Below, one piece after another: positions 1-8,623 of a DNA stretch of 64,000 bases. The stretch comes from Streptomyces sp. A0958 (GTDB lineage: Bacteria; Actinomycetota; Actinomycetes; Streptomycetales; Streptomycetaceae), in NCBI RefSeq assembly GCF_004795035.1, contig NZ_SSBK01000026.1, positions 34,390-98,389 of the forward strand, read 5' to 3'. Each line of letters begins with the position of its first letter. Position 1 is the first letter of the stretch. Position numbers and translations under genes: made by a program. The notes beneath the pieces were generated by a model. That model saw nothing but the letters and a program-made list of their open reading frames with translations. It was not told the origin of the DNA and made no database searches.

Positions 1-735
1 TCGGCGATGACGCTGGACGGCACCAACACGTGGATCGTCGCCGAGCCCGACTCGGACCTGGCGGTGGTCATCGATCCAGGCCCGCTGGACGACGCCCATC
101 TGCGGGCGGTCATCGACACCGCCGCGCAGGCGGGCCGCCGGATCGCGCTGACGCTCCTCACCCATGGCCACCCCGACCACGCGGAGGGGGCGGCACGGTT
201 CGCGGAGCTGACCCGGACGAAGGTGCGGGCGCTCGATCCGGAGCTGCGGCTCGGTGACGAGGGCCTGGGCACGGGCGACGTGATCACGACCGGTGGGCTG
301 GAGATGTACGTGGTGCCGACACCGGGCCACACGGCGGACTCGCTGTCGTTCCATCTGCCGGCCGACCGGGCGGTGCTGACCGGTGACACGATCCTCGGCC
401 GCGGAACGACGCTCGTGGCGCATCCGGACGGGCGGCTGGGGGACTACCTCGACTCGCTGCGGCGGCTGCGCTCGCTGACGGTCGACGACGGGGTGCACAC
501 GGTGCTGCCGGGGCACGGTCCGGTCCTGGAGGACGCGCAGGGCGCGGTCGAGTTCTACCTGGCCCACCGCGCGCACCGCCTGGCCCAGGTGGAGACGGCG
601 GTGGAGTCCGGCTACCGGACCTCGTCCGAGGTGGTGGCCCATGTGTACGCGGATGTGGACCGTTCGCTGTGGCCGGCGGCGGAGCTGTCGGTGCGGGCGC
701 AGCTGGAGTACCTGGTCGAGCACGGGCTGATCTGA
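1..735 (+). CDS. MBL-fold metallo-hydrolase (5' end outside window)
   Basis: This is a metallo-beta-lactamase-fold hydrolase, most like the glyoxalase II/RNase-Z-like group of soluble zinc hydrolases. The zinc-binding signature THGHPDHAEG lies near residue 55, followed by TPGHTADS and the GDTILG strand; a further metal-binding histidine is in LPGHGP. An ATG at position 7 opens the visible frame, but the frame is already open at base 1 (Ser-Ala before the Met) and homologues begin further upstream, so the N-terminus is probably cut by the window edge. A C-terminal winged-helix-like region (VVAHVYADVD to the end) is typical of this subgroup. The substrate cannot be read. The gene converges with crp and shares a terminator hairpin with it. 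Confidence 0.85.
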   Translation, partial: SAMTLDGTNTWIVAEPDSDLAVVIDPGPLDDAHLRAVIDTAAQAGRRIALTLLTHGHPDHAEGAARFAELTRTKVRALDPELRLGDEGLGTGDVITTGGLEMYVVPTPGHTADSLSFHLPADRAVLTGDTILGRGTTLVAHPDGRLGDYLDSLRRLRSLTVDDGVHTVLPGHGPVLEDAQGAVEFYLAHRAHRLAQVETAVESGYRTSSEVVAHVYADVDRSLWPAAELSVRAQLEYLVEHGLI

Positions 736-754
736 CGGGCCGTCCCCGGCATGC

Positions 755-787
755 GTGAGGCCCCACCGAATCGGTGGGGCCCCTCAC
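755..787. terminator. Bidirectional terminator hairpin between MBL hydrolase and crp
   Basis: A perfect 10-bp stem (GGCCCCACCG/CGGTGGGGCC) with an AAT loop is extended by a GTGA/TCAC stem with a one-base bulge. It sits between two converging genes. There is no long T-run, as is common for Streptomyces terminators. Confidence 0.75.
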
Positions 788-812
788 ACGCACAGCGGCG
801 TACGACGGCGGG

Positions 813-1487
813 TCAGCGGGAGCGCTTGGCCAGCCGCTCCACGTCGAGCAGGATCACCGCACGGGCCTCCAGCCGCAGCCAGCCGCGGCCGGCGAAGTCG
901 GCGAGGGCCTTGTTGACCGTCTCGCGGGAGGCGCCGACCAGCTGGGCCAGCTCTTCCTGCGTCAGGTCGTGCACCACGTGGATGCCTTCCTCGGACTGGA
1001 CGCCGAAGCGGCGCGACAGGTCCAGGAGGGCGCGGGCGACGCGGCCCGGGACATCGGAGAAGACCAGGTCGGACATCTGGTCGTTGGTCTTGCGCAGGCG
1101 CCGGGCGACGGCACGCAGCAGGGCCGTGGCCACCTCGGGGCGTGCGTTGAGCCAGGGCTGCAGGTCGCCGTGGCCGAGGCCGAGGAGCTTGACCTCGGTC
1201 AGCGCGGTGGCGGTGGCGGTGCGCGGGCCCGGGTCGAAGAGCGAGAGCTCGCCGATCAGCTCGCCGGGGCCGAGGACCGCCAGCATGTTCTCGCGTCCGT
1301 CGGGGGAGGTGCGGTGGAGCTTCACCTTGCCCTCGGTGACCACATAGAGGCGGTCTCCCGGGTCACCCTCGTGGAACAGCGCGTCGCCGCGCGCGAGGGT
1401 CACCTCACTCATCGAGGCGCGGAGCTCCGCGGCCTGCTCGTCATCGAGCGCCGCGAAAAGCGGGGCGCGCCGCAGAACGTCGTCCAC
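813..1487 (-). CDS. crp: Crp/Fnr-family transcriptional regulator (Crp)
   Basis: This is a cAMP-receptor-protein-type regulator of 224 aa, the usual length. The N-terminal cyclic-nucleotide-binding domain (about residues 10-130) contains the phosphate-binding-cassette region GELIGELSLFDPGPRTATA. The C-terminal winged helix (about 150-220) contains the recognition region LAQLVGASRETVNKAL. In Streptomyces Crp is known to control spore germination and antibiotic production. The gene is divergent from nth, and a candidate Crp operator lies 64 bp upstream of its start, consistent with autoregulation. The start has an AGGAGAG-type ribosome-binding site just upstream (CTCTCCTT on the plus strand). 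Confidence 0.92.
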   Translation of the reverse strand: MDDVLRRAPLFAALDDEQAAELRASMSEVTLARGDALFHEGDPGDRLYVVTEGKVKLHRTSPDGRENMLAVLGPGELIGELSLFDPGPRTATATALTEVKLLGLGHGDLQPWLNARPEVATALLRAVARRLRKTNDQMSDLVFSDVPGRVARALLDLSRRFGVQSEEGIHVVHDLTQEELAQLVGASRETVNKALADFAGRGWLRLEARAVILLDVERLAKRSR

Positions 1488-1550
1488 GAGTTCTCTCCTT
1501 GTCGGCCTGTTCAGGGAACCGTGGTCCCCATCATGCCGGACGGTAAAACA

Positions 1551-1564
1551 GTGCGATCAATCAC
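1551..1564. promoter_or_regulatory. Candidate Crp-binding site
   Basis: GTGCGATCAATCAC matches the reported Streptomyces Crp motif GTG-N6-GNCAC with one mismatch (A for the inner G). It lies in the crp/nth divergent intergenic region, upstream of crp, where autoregulation would place it. The assignment rests on motif resemblance only. Confidence 0.4.
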
Positions 1565-1659
1565 AAACCAGTTTGACGCACGTGCGTGCCGGAGCGTACG
1601 GCAGGGGGCCGATTGGGGGCGGATCACCGGTGACCGGGGCGGATGTCAGTGGCGGGCTC

Positions 1660-1665
1660 TAGGCT
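1660..1665 (+). promoter_or_regulatory. Candidate -10 element for nth
   Basis: TAGGCT is a good Streptomyces -10 hexamer (TAgrmT-like). It lies about 53 bp upstream of the GTG that has the best ribosome-binding site for nth. It falls inside the longest open frame, which argues that the ATG at 1643 is not the true start. Confidence 0.4.
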
Positions 1666-1717
1666 GTCCGGGTGTCCAGAATTGCCGGTGAGAGCGCAGG
1701 CCAAGGGGGCTGATGGG

Positions 1718-2716
1718 GTGTCGGAGGGCCGTAATTCCGCTGTGGGCGAACAGGCCGCAGGCAACCGGAAGAACCCGGAAAAAGCGGCAGAAAACGGGTC
1801 CGGAAGGGCGGCGGGCTCCGGCTCGGCCAAGAGAGCGAAGCAGGACCGGGAGGAAGCGGTGACCCCAGAGGCCAAGGGCGACGGTGCGTCGGCTGCCGGG
1901 GCCGAGGCCGGTGCCGCCGGGGCCGGCCGTCCGAAGAAGAAGGCGGGGCGGCCGGAATCCCGCCTGGCCATGGTCCGCCGCGCTCGCCGGATCAACCGCG
2001 AGCTCGCGGAGGTCTACCCGTACGCCCATCCGGAGCTGGACTTCAGGAACCCGTTCGAACTGCTCGTCGCCACGGTCCTCTCCGCCCAGACCACGGACCT
2101 GAGGGTCAACCAGACCACCCCCGCCCTCTTCGCCGCCTATCCCACCCCCGAGGACATGGCAGCCGCTGTCCCGGAGGAACTGGAAGAGATCATTCGGCCG
2201 ACCGGCTTCTTCCGGGCCAAGGCCAAGTCGTTGCTGGGCCTGTCCGCCGCCCTCCGGGACGACTTCGGCGGCGAGGTGCCGGGGCGGCTGGCGGATCTCG
2301 TGAAGCTGCCGGGGGTCGGCCGCAAGACGGCCAACGTGGTTTTGGGCAACGCATTCGGAGTGCCAGGCATCACCGTGGACACCCACTTCGGCCGACTGGT
2401 CCGGCGGTGGAAGTGGACCGAGCAGGAGGACCCGGAGAAGGTCGAGGCGGAGATCGCGGCGATCTTCCCCAAGAGCGAGTGGACCATGCTCTCGCACCGC
2501 GTCATCTTTCACGGCCGCCGCGTCTGCCACGCCCGCAAGCCCGCCTGCGGCGCCTGCCCGATCGCCCCGCTGTGTCCTTCGTACGGTGAGGGTGAGACGG
2601 ACCCGGAGAAGGCCCGCAAACTCCTGAAGTACGAGATGGCCGGCCGGCCGGGCCAGCGGCTGAACCCGCCGCCGGACTACCCCGGAAGCCCGGCACCGCC
2701 CTTGGGCGCCGACTGA
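1718..2716 (+). CDS. nth: Endonuclease III (DNA glycosylase/AP lyase)
   Basis: This is a base-excision-repair glycosylase with AP-lyase activity on oxidised pyrimidines. The helix-hairpin-helix LPGVGRKTANVVLG holds the catalytic Lys (GRKTA) and the catalytic Asp is in TVDTHFGRL. The [4Fe-4S] loop has the canonical C-X6-C-X2-C-X5-C spacing (CHARKPACGACPIAPLC). The frame is open back to an ATG at 1643, but AAGGGGG eight bases before the GTG at 1718 and a -10-like hexamer at 1660 favour the GTG, giving 332 aa. Even so, about 85 residues of Ala/Lys/Glu-rich, low-complexity sequence precede the enzyme core, which begins near MVRRARRINREL. Such extensions are usual in Streptomyces Nth. Confidence 0.92.
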   Translation: MSEGRNSAVGEQAAGNRKNPEKAAENGSGRAAGSGSAKRAKQDREEAVTPEAKGDGASAAGAEAGAAGAGRPKKKAGRPESRLAMVRRARRINRELAEVYPYAHPELDFRNPFELLVATVLSAQTTDLRVNQTTPALFAAYPTPEDMAAAVPEELEEIIRPTGFFRAKAKSLLGLSAALRDDFGGEVPGRLADLVKLPGVGRKTANVVLGNAFGVPGITVDTHFGRLVRRWKWTEQEDPEKVEAEIAAIFPKSEWTMLSHRVIFHGRRVCHARKPACGACPIAPLCPSYGEGETDPEKARKLLKYEMAGRPGQRLNPPPDYPGSPAPPLGAD

Positions 2717-2863
2717 CGCGGACCGCCGCTGTGGATCGCCACCGCGATTCCCGGCCGCGGGCCTCAGCCGCGGTCCCCCGCTGCGGACCGCGACGGTGGT
2801 TCTCAGCCGCGGTCCTCGACTGCGGAACGAAACGCGTGACGACAGGCGTTGTGAGACGGAGGG

Positions 2864-3727
2864 GTGCCTATGAAGACGCATGAACCCGGCACGGAGCAGC
2901 ATGGCAGGGAGCAGTACAGCGGTACGGACCGCGGCGGCGCAGAACGCGGTGGCGCAGAGCGCGGTGGGACGGACCGCGGTGGGGCGGAACAGCGCGGCGG
3001 CCCGCGCGGCCACAGTACGGATGCGGACGTCGTGACCGCCGAGCCGGCGGATGACGGCTCCCCGGTCACCGTCTCGGCCGAAGGGCTGCCCGGCTGGCTC
3101 GATCCCGTGGCCGGCGCCGCCCGGACCGTACGGCCGCAGCAGCTCAGCCGCTTCCTGCCGCCCGAGGACGGTGCGGGCCGCCAGTCGGCCGTGCTCGTCC
3201 TGTTCGGCGAGGGTGCGCGAGGCCCCGAACTGCTCCTGATGGAACGGGCCGGAAGCCTGCGTTCGCATCCGGGCCAGCCGTCCTTCCCCGGCGGCTCCCT
3301 CGACCCGGCGGACGGTGACCAGGCGACGACCGGGCCGCTCAGGGCCGCGCTGCGGGAGGCTGAGGAGGAGACCGGCCTCGATCCGCGCGGGGTGCAGATC
3401 TTCGGTGTGCTGCCCCGGCTCTACATCCCCGTGAGCAGCTTCGTGGTGACGCCCGTCCTCGGCTGGTGGCGTACGCCCAGCCCGGTCGGGGTCGTCGACC
3501 CGGGTGAGACGGCGCGGGTCTTCACGGTTCCCGTGGCGGATCTCACGGACCCGGCCAACCGGGCGACGGCCGTCCACCCCAGCGGACACCGAGGACCGGC
3601 ATTTCTGGTCGAATCCGCACTTGTCTGGGGGTTCACGGCCGGGGTGATCGACCGGATTCTGCACTTCGCGGGCTGGGAGCGCCCCTGGGACAGAGCCAAG
3701 CAGGTGCCGCTCGACTGGCGCGCATGA
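2864..3727 (+). CDS. Nudix hydrolase, CoA-pyrophosphatase-like
   Basis: This is a Nudix-superfamily pyrophosphohydrolase of 287 aa. The Nudix box ends in REAEEETGL, and the preceding LRSHPGQPSFPGG matches the CoA-diphosphatase (NudL/YeaB, UPF0035-type) signature, so CoA or its derivatives are the likely substrate. The catalytic domain spans about residues 85-260. The first 60 residues are low-complexity with GGAER/GGTDR/GGAEQ repeats, encoded by a tandem CGCGGTGG-type DNA repeat. The gene is co-directional with nth and marP and lies 148 bp after nth. The spacer is rich in CCGCGG blocks with no further gene. Confidence 0.85.
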   Translation: MPMKTHEPGTEQHGREQYSGTDRGGAERGGAERGGTDRGGAEQRGGPRGHSTDADVVTAEPADDGSPVTVSAEGLPGWLDPVAGAARTVRPQQLSRFLPPEDGAGRQSAVLVLFGEGARGPELLLMERAGSLRSHPGQPSFPGGSLDPADGDQATTGPLRAALREAEEETGLDPRGVQIFGVLPRLYIPVSSFVVTPVLGWWRTPSPVGVVDPGETARVFTVPVADLTDPANRATAVHPSGHRGPAFLVESALVWGFTAGVIDRILHFAGWERPWDRAKQVPLDWRA

Positions 3728-3815
3728 CAGGCTGACTTCCGTGCTCCGCAGCTCCGGGCCCGCCCGGATCACGGAGACGTACGGGCCCGGTGACGAATCT
3801 GCGAGGCTATAGACG

Positions 3816-5021
3816 GTGAACGTGCTGGACATCCTGTTGCTGGCCGGCGCCGTGTGGTTCGCGGTCATCGGCTACCGCCAGGGGTTCGTCGTCGGCATTC
3901 TGTCGGTGATCGGGTTCCTGGGCGGCGGTCTCGTCGCCATCTACCTGCTGCCGATCCTGTGGGACCAGGTGACGGACGGTTCCGAGGTCTCCTCCACCGC
4001 TGCCGTCGTCGCGGTCGTCATCGTGATCGTGTGCGCGTCGGTGGGCCAGGCCTTCACCACGCACCTGGGCAACAAACTGCGCCGGCACATCACCTGGTCG
4101 CCCGCGCGCGCCCTGGACGCCACCGGCGGCGCCCTGGTCAACGTGGTGGCGATGCTGCTGGTCGCCTGGCTGATCGGTTCCGCCCTGGCAGGCACCTCCC
4201 TGCCGACGCTGGGCAAGGAGGTCCGTAGCTCCTCCGTCCTGCTCGGCGTTTCCCGGGTGATGCCGCCCCAGGCGTCCACCTGGTTCACGGACTTCTCGTC
4301 GGTCCTCGCGCAGAACGGCTTCCCACAGGTCTTCAGCCCGTTCGCCAACGAACCGATCACCGAGGTCAGGGCCCCCGACCCGGCTCTGGTCGGCAGCCCC
4401 GTCGCCGCGCGCGCCAAGCAGTCGATCGTCAAGGTCGTCGGCACGGCCCCGAGCTGCGGCAAGGTCCTCGAAGGCACCGGATTCGTGTTCTCCGACCGTC
4501 GGGTGATGACCAACGCCCACGTCGTCGGAGGCGTCGACGAGCCGACCGTCCAGATCGGCGGCCAGGGACGCCTGTACGACGCGAAGGTCGTCCTCTACGA
4601 CTGGCGGCGCGACATCGCCGTACTCGACGTCCCCGACCTCGACGTGAAGCCGCTGCAGTTCGCCACCACGGACAACGACGCGGAGACGGGCGACAGCGCC
4701 ATCGTCGCGGGCTTCCCGGAGAACGGCTCGTACGACGTACGCTCCGCGCGCGTCCGCGCCCGCATCGACGCCAGCGGCCCCGACATCTACCACCGGGGCA
4801 CGGTCCGCCGCGATGTGTACTCGCTCTACACCACGGTCCGCCAGGGCAACTCCGGCGGCCCGCTGCTGACCCCTGAAGGCAAGGTGTACGGCGTCGTGTT
4901 CGCGAAGTCGCTCGACGACCCGGACACGGGCTACGCGCTGACGGCGGACGAGATCCGCGACGACATCACGCAGGGCCGTACCGCCAACCAGCAGGTCGAC
5001 AGCCAGGGATGCGCCCTTTAG
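3816..5021 (+). CDS. MarP-type membrane serine protease
   Basis: This is a membrane-anchored trypsin-like protease of 401 aa. The first 150 residues form four hydrophobic segments of the colicin-V-production (CvpA) type (ILLLAGAVWF, VVVAVVIVIVCA, VVAMLLVAWLIG). The periplasm-facing chymotrypsin-fold domain follows with His in MTNAHVVGG, Asp in RRDIAVLDV and Ser in RQGNSGGPLL. Cys in SCGKVLEG and in the C-terminal SQGCAL could form the disulfide reported to activate mycobacterial MarP, which is needed for acid resistance. The GTG start follows GGCTAT (3805-3810) by five bases with no ribosome-binding site, which suggests a leaderless transcript. Confidence 0.9.
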   Translation: MNVLDILLLAGAVWFAVIGYRQGFVVGILSVIGFLGGGLVAIYLLPILWDQVTDGSEVSSTAAVVAVVIVIVCASVGQAFTTHLGNKLRRHITWSPARALDATGGALVNVVAMLLVAWLIGSALAGTSLPTLGKEVRSSSVLLGVSRVMPPQASTWFTDFSSVLAQNGFPQVFSPFANEPITEVRAPDPALVGSPVAARAKQSIVKVVGTAPSCGKVLEGTGFVFSDRRVMTNAHVVGGVDEPTVQIGGQGRLYDAKVVLYDWRRDIAVLDVPDLDVKPLQFATTDNDAETGDSAIVAGFPENGSYDVRSARVRARIDASGPDIYHRGTVRRDVYSLYTTVRQGNSGGPLLTPEGKVYGVVFAKSLDDPDTGYALTADEIRDDITQGRTANQQVDSQGCAL

Positions 5022-5087
5022 GGAGCCGTACGCCCTTCAGGGGGTCGGCAGGCGGGCCCCGAAGCGGTCCCGGGGGCCGTGAGCGGG

Positions 5088-5291
5088 TCAGTTGCGAGGA
5101 TGGCGCAGCCGCGCCGAGACCCAGCGGGCCCGGCGGCGGAGAATGCGCGAGATGCCGAGCCGGGGATCATGCAGAACGTGCAATGTGTGCACCCGGCCCG
5201 GAAGGCCGTCCCCCTCGTGAATGCCCGGTACCGCCGTGGCGGTCGAGCGACGGTTGTCTGCTGCGTCACCGAAGTCGTGCGTCCAGCCCAT
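5088..5291 (-). CDS. Small basic protein of unknown function
   Basis: This is a 67-aa reading frame with about 86% G/C at third codon positions, like its real neighbours. It has an AGAGG ribosome-binding site about six to eight bases before the ATG. The C-terminal half is Arg-rich (RILRRRARWVSARLRH). I do not recognise a family. The AT-richer 100 bp upstream (5291-5396), with two copies of GCCTATNCGTCAG, could hold its promoter. It lies in an otherwise empty 375-bp gap, between marP and the hydrolase. Confidence 0.45.
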   Translation of the reverse strand: MGWTHDFGDAADNRRSTATAVPGIHEGDGLPGRVHTLHVLHDPRLGISRILRRRARWVSARLRHPRN

Positions 5292-5396
5292 ACCCGGACC
5301 TCTGCCCGTGCCTCATGGTCCGTAATCGCCTATCCGTCAGCCAATTGGCCTATGCGTCAGGCACGTGGCCATTCCTCGGACATGTGTGCCCGCCGG

Positions 5397-6422
5397 TTAG
5401 CGGTCGGGCTCGGAATCCTTGAGCCAGTTGATGAGTTCTGCCGAGAACCCCGCCGGATCTTCCTCGTGGGGGAAGTGACCCAGACCGTCGAAAAGTCGCC
5501 AACGGTACGGCGCCTCGACGTACTCGCCGGACCCCGCGGAACTGCGGGTGCGGACCGCCGGATCGAGTGAACCGTGCAGATGCAGCGTCGGCACCCGCAC
5601 GGGCCGTTTCATGCGCCGGTTGAACTGAATGCCGTCCGGGCGCGCCAGCGAGCGCACCATCCAGCGGTACGGCTCGATCGAGCAGTGTGCCGTCGAGGGG
5701 ATGGCCATGGCTCGCCGGTAGACGCCCAGCGAGGCCTCGTCGGGGAACTCCGCCGTGCTCGGCCCCGCCCAGTCGGTGATCAGGCGGGCCACCAACGCCG
5801 CCTCGTCGGCCACGAGCTGACGTTCCGGCACCCACGGCCGCTGAAAGCCCCAGATGTACGAGCCGGCCCGGGACTGCGCGAAGTCGGAGAGCATCGAGGA
5901 GCGCCACCGCCGCGGGTGGGGCATCGAGGAGACGACCAGCCGGCGCACCAGCTTCGGGCGCATCACCGCAGCCGTCCAGGCCAGGTAGCCGCCCATGTCG
6001 TGGCCGACCAGGGCGGCGTCCGGTTCGCCGAGCGACCTGACCACGCCGGTGATGTCGAGCGCCAGGTTGGCGGGGTCGTAACCGCGGGGCGTGCGGTCGC
6101 TGCCGCCCACCCCGCGCAGGTCCATTGCCACGGCCCGGAAGCCCGCCTCGGCGAGCGCGGGCAGTTGGTGGCGCCAGGTCCACCAGAACTGCGGGAAGCC
6201 GTGCAGGAGGAGGACCAGCGGCCCTTCACCCATTTCGGCGATGTGGAAGCGGGCGCCGTTCGCCGCGACGTCGCGGTGGGTCCAGGGACCGTCGAGGCGG
6301 ACGGGGCCGCCGGCCGGGGGCAACGGTGCGGGGGCTGGGACGGCCGGGCCGGCCGTCCCTTCGTGGCCCGCCCGGTCTTCCGGGCCCAATGGGCCGAATG
6401 CGCTGGAATCGGGGACCGTCAT
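5397..6422 (-). CDS. Alpha/beta hydrolase, epoxide-hydrolase-like
   Basis: This soluble alpha/beta-hydrolase of 341 aa has the oxyanion-hole motif LLHGFPQFWW near residue 73. The nucleophile elbow is VGHDMGGY, with Asp rather than Ser as nucleophile, which is typical of epoxide hydrolases and haloalkane dehalogenases. The catalytic His is in GLGHFPHEEDP near the C-terminus. A cap domain separates the two halves. The first 45 residues are Pro/Ala-rich. Its start overlaps the end of the upstream holin-like gene by four bases, so the two are probably translationally coupled. The substrate is unknown. Confidence 0.88.
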   Translation of the reverse strand: MTVPDSSAFGPLGPEDRAGHEGTAGPAVPAPAPLPPAGGPVRLDGPWTHRDVAANGARFHIAEMGEGPLVLLLHGFPQFWWTWRHQLPALAEAGFRAVAMDLRGVGGSDRTPRGYDPANLALDITGVVRSLGEPDAALVGHDMGGYLAWTAAVMRPKLVRRLVVSSMPHPRRWRSSMLSDFAQSRAGSYIWGFQRPWVPERQLVADEAALVARLITDWAGPSTAEFPDEASLGVYRRAMAIPSTAHCSIEPYRWMVRSLARPDGIQFNRRMKRPVRVPTLHLHGSLDPAVRTRSSAGSGEYVEAPYRWRLFDGLGHFPHEEDPAGFSAELINWLKDSEPDR

Positions 6423-6949
6423 GTAGTTGAGCGTGCCACAGCCGACGTGTTGTCCTGGACCGGAACGCTCTCGATGGCCCTGTCCGCGCGGGTGCTGCCG
6501 CCCACCGGGAGGATCGCGTCGGCGGCGATGCCCGGGCGGGGGTGCGGCTTGACGCCCTGGAGGACGGCGGCGGACTGTTTGGCGGAGGCGATGGACTTCT
6601 CCGGCGGCTTGACCTTCTTGAACTTCGCGTAGCCGAAGAGCGCGAGCAGGATTCCCAGAAGGATGAACGCACCGCCCACGATCAGGAACGACCAGGCGAG
6701 CCCCAGCCCCAGGTTGTGAATGCCGTACGCGGCCGCGAAGCTCAGCACCGGGATCGAGAACAGGAGCAGCACGCCCGTGACGATGAACGCCACGCTGCCG
6801 ATGACGCCGCGCTTGACGTCCTGCCGCACCTCGGCCTTGGCCAGGGCGATCTCGTCGTGCACCAGAGCCGACAGTTCGGCCGTCGCCGACGCGACCAGCT
6901 GGCCGAGACTGCGGTCGGCACTGCCCACGTAATTGCCGGGGTCGCTCAT
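6419..6949 (-). CDS. Phage-holin-family (superfamily III-like) membrane protein
   Basis: This 176-aa membrane protein resembles actinobacterial putative holin/Yqj-type proteins (Phage_holin_3_6). An amphipathic N-terminus (LGQLVASATAELSALVHDEIALAKAEVRQD) precedes two transmembrane helices, FIVTGVLLLFSIPVL and FLIVGGAFILLGILLALF. A basic KFKKVKPPEKS and a polar tail follow. It is widely conserved in Streptomyces outside prophages, so a role in lysis is not implied. It is the first gene of a two-gene unit with the overlapping alpha/beta hydrolase. Confidence 0.8.
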   Translation of the reverse strand: MSDPGNYVGSADRSLGQLVASATAELSALVHDEIALAKAEVRQDVKRGVIGSVAFIVTGVLLLFSIPVLSFAAAYGIHNLGLGLAWSFLIVGGAFILLGILLALFGYAKFKKVKPPEKSIASAKQSAAVLQGVKPHPRPGIAADAILPVGGSTRADRAIESVPVQDNTSAVARSTT

Positions 6950-6988
6950 CCCTGACTCCCTCTCCTGTTCAACACGTCCGATGTCAGA

Positions 6989-8395
6989 TCATGCCGGACT
7001 GTCCGGCTTGTTGCTCGCTGCCCCCGCCAGTCGGGCAAGGCGACGGTGCTCGGCCGCCTTCTTCTCGTGGATGGCGGCCATCCGCAGGTGGTACTCCGGG
7101 TCGTCCTGTTCGTAGACGTCCGGTACCCCGGACGCGTCCTCGTCGAGTTCCTCGGCGTCGGACAGCGCCCTGTATCTGCGTACCCGGAGTTTGAGCAGTA
7201 CACCGGAGAGTACGGCGGCAATCAGGGAGCCGAGCAGAACCGACGCCTTGATCTCGTTGATCATGTCGTCGTCGCCTGCGAAGGCGAGCTCCCCGATCAG
7301 CAGCGAGACGGTGAAACCGATGCCGGCGAGTGTGGCGATCGCGAAGACGTCGGCCCAGGCCAGGTCCTTGTTTAGCTCCGCCTTGGTGAGGCGGGTGGTC
7401 AGCCACGTACCGCCGAACACGCCGATCGTCTTGCCGGCGACGAGTCCCAGAACGACGCCGAGCGTTTCGGGGCGGCTGAATACACCGGCCAGCGCGCCGC
7501 CGGAGAGGGAGACGCCGGCGGAGAACAGCGCGAACACCGGGACGGCGAAGCCTGCCGACAGCGGGTGGACCAGGTGTTCGACGCGCTCACCCGGCGAGTG
7601 GTCCTCGCCGTCGCGCCGGGTGCAGCGCAGCATCAGGCCCATGGCGACACCGGCGATGGTGGCGTGGATGCCGCTGTTGTACATCAGCCCCCAGACGACC
7701 AGGGCGAGCGGGACGTAGACGTACCAGCCGCGTACGCCCAGCCGCAGCAGCAGGTAGAAGACACCCAGGCCGACGAACGCGCCGACGAGCGCCACGAAGT
7801 CGATGTCCTCCGTGAAGAAGACCGCGATGATCAGGATCGCGAAGAGGTCGTCCACGACGGCGAGGGTCAGCAGGAACGCTCGGAGCGCGGCCGGCAGCGA
7901 GGTGCCGATGACGGCGAGGACGGCGAGCGCGAAGGCGATGTCGGTGGCGGTAGGAACCGCCCAGCCGTCCGTGGAGCCGTCGCCGAATACGTTCACCAGC
8001 GTGTAGACGACCGCCGGTACGGCCATGCCGCAGAGCGCGGCGGCCACCGGGAGCGCGGCAGCCTTGGGGTCGCGCAGCTCGCCCGCCACGAGTTCCCGCT
8101 TGAGTTCGACGCCGGCGACGAAGAAGAAGACCGCGAGCAGTCCATCGGCGGCCCAGTGCGCCACGGAGAGATGCAGACCGAGGGTTTCGGGACCGAAGTG
8201 GAAGTGGCTGACGGACGCGTAGCTTGATCCGAAGGTGTTCGCCCACACCAGTGCGGCCACGGCGGCGACCAGCAGGATGACACCGCCGACGGTCTCCGTA
8301 CGCAGGGCGTCGGCGACGAAGTTCCGCTCGGGGAGCGGCAGCAGGCCCAGAAACGTGCGGCGGGGGCCGGTGGGTGCAGGGTTGGGCGTGGCCAC
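6989..8395 (-). CDS. nhaA: Na+/H+ antiporter NhaA
   Basis: This inner-membrane electrogenic Na+/H+ exchanger exports Na+ for pH and salt homeostasis. The frame shows about twelve hydrophobic helices. The NhaA hallmarks FVAGVELKRELVAGEL and VPTATDIAFALAVLAVIG are present, as is LTLAVVDDLFAI with the paired aspartates used for ion binding. The longest frame runs to 8467, but GGAGGT eight bases before the GTG at 8395 fixes the start there, giving 468 aa. The C-terminal 60 residues are a charged cytoplasmic tail (SDAEELDEDASG, HEKKAAEHRRLARL) beyond the usual NhaA length. Confidence 0.93.
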   Translation of the reverse strand: MATPNPAPTGPRRTFLGLLPLPERNFVADALRTETVGGVILLVAAVAALVWANTFGSSYASVSHFHFGPETLGLHLSVAHWAADGLLAVFFFVAGVELKRELVAGELRDPKAAALPVAAALCGMAVPAVVYTLVNVFGDGSTDGWAVPTATDIAFALAVLAVIGTSLPAALRAFLLTLAVVDDLFAILIIAVFFTEDIDFVALVGAFVGLGVFYLLLRLGVRGWYVYVPLALVVWGLMYNSGIHATIAGVAMGLMLRCTRRDGEDHSPGERVEHLVHPLSAGFAVPVFALFSAGVSLSGGALAGVFSRPETLGVVLGLVAGKTIGVFGGTWLTTRLTKAELNKDLAWADVFAIATLAGIGFTVSLLIGELAFAGDDDMINEIKASVLLGSLIAAVLSGVLLKLRVRRYRALSDAEELDEDASGVPDVYEQDDPEYHLRMAAIHEKKAAEHRRLARLAGAASNKPDSPA

Positions 8396-8563
8396 GGGGA
8401 GAGACCTCCGGGTCGGTACGGCAGCGATGGCATGGCTGATGCACTTGCCGACCAGACTTCCCGGCACCCCTGTGGATTTTTTTCTTATCTTTTTATCGAT
8501 CAGCTGCCACTGTACCCGGGGGATGTGGGGCGGGGGTGTGGGTAGTGATCTTCACTTTAGATG

Positions 8564-8602
8564 CCCGGAGGGTATCCGGCGCGTTGCCGGATACCCTCCG
8601 GG
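8564..8602 (-). terminator. Strong hairpin terminator downstream of acs
   Basis: Perfect 17-bp inverted arms (CCCGGAGGGTATCCGGC and its complement) flank a GCGTT loop, 22 bp after the acs stop. No T-run follows. Between it and nhaA lies an AT-rich patch (8476-8505, with TTTTTTTCTTATCTTTTTATC), unusual for this genome, that probably carries nhaA promoter elements. Confidence 0.85.
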
Positions 8603-8623
8603 TCTCAGCCCCTGGCCTTGGCC

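Noticed and set aside
1646..3868. 740-aa open frame on the minus strand
   Set aside because: It is antisense to nth and the Nudix gene, has no domain, and is an artefact of high GC.
6419..6949. Holin as evidence of a prophage
   Set aside because: No endolysin or phage structural gene is near, and the protein is a common chromosomal Streptomyces membrane protein.
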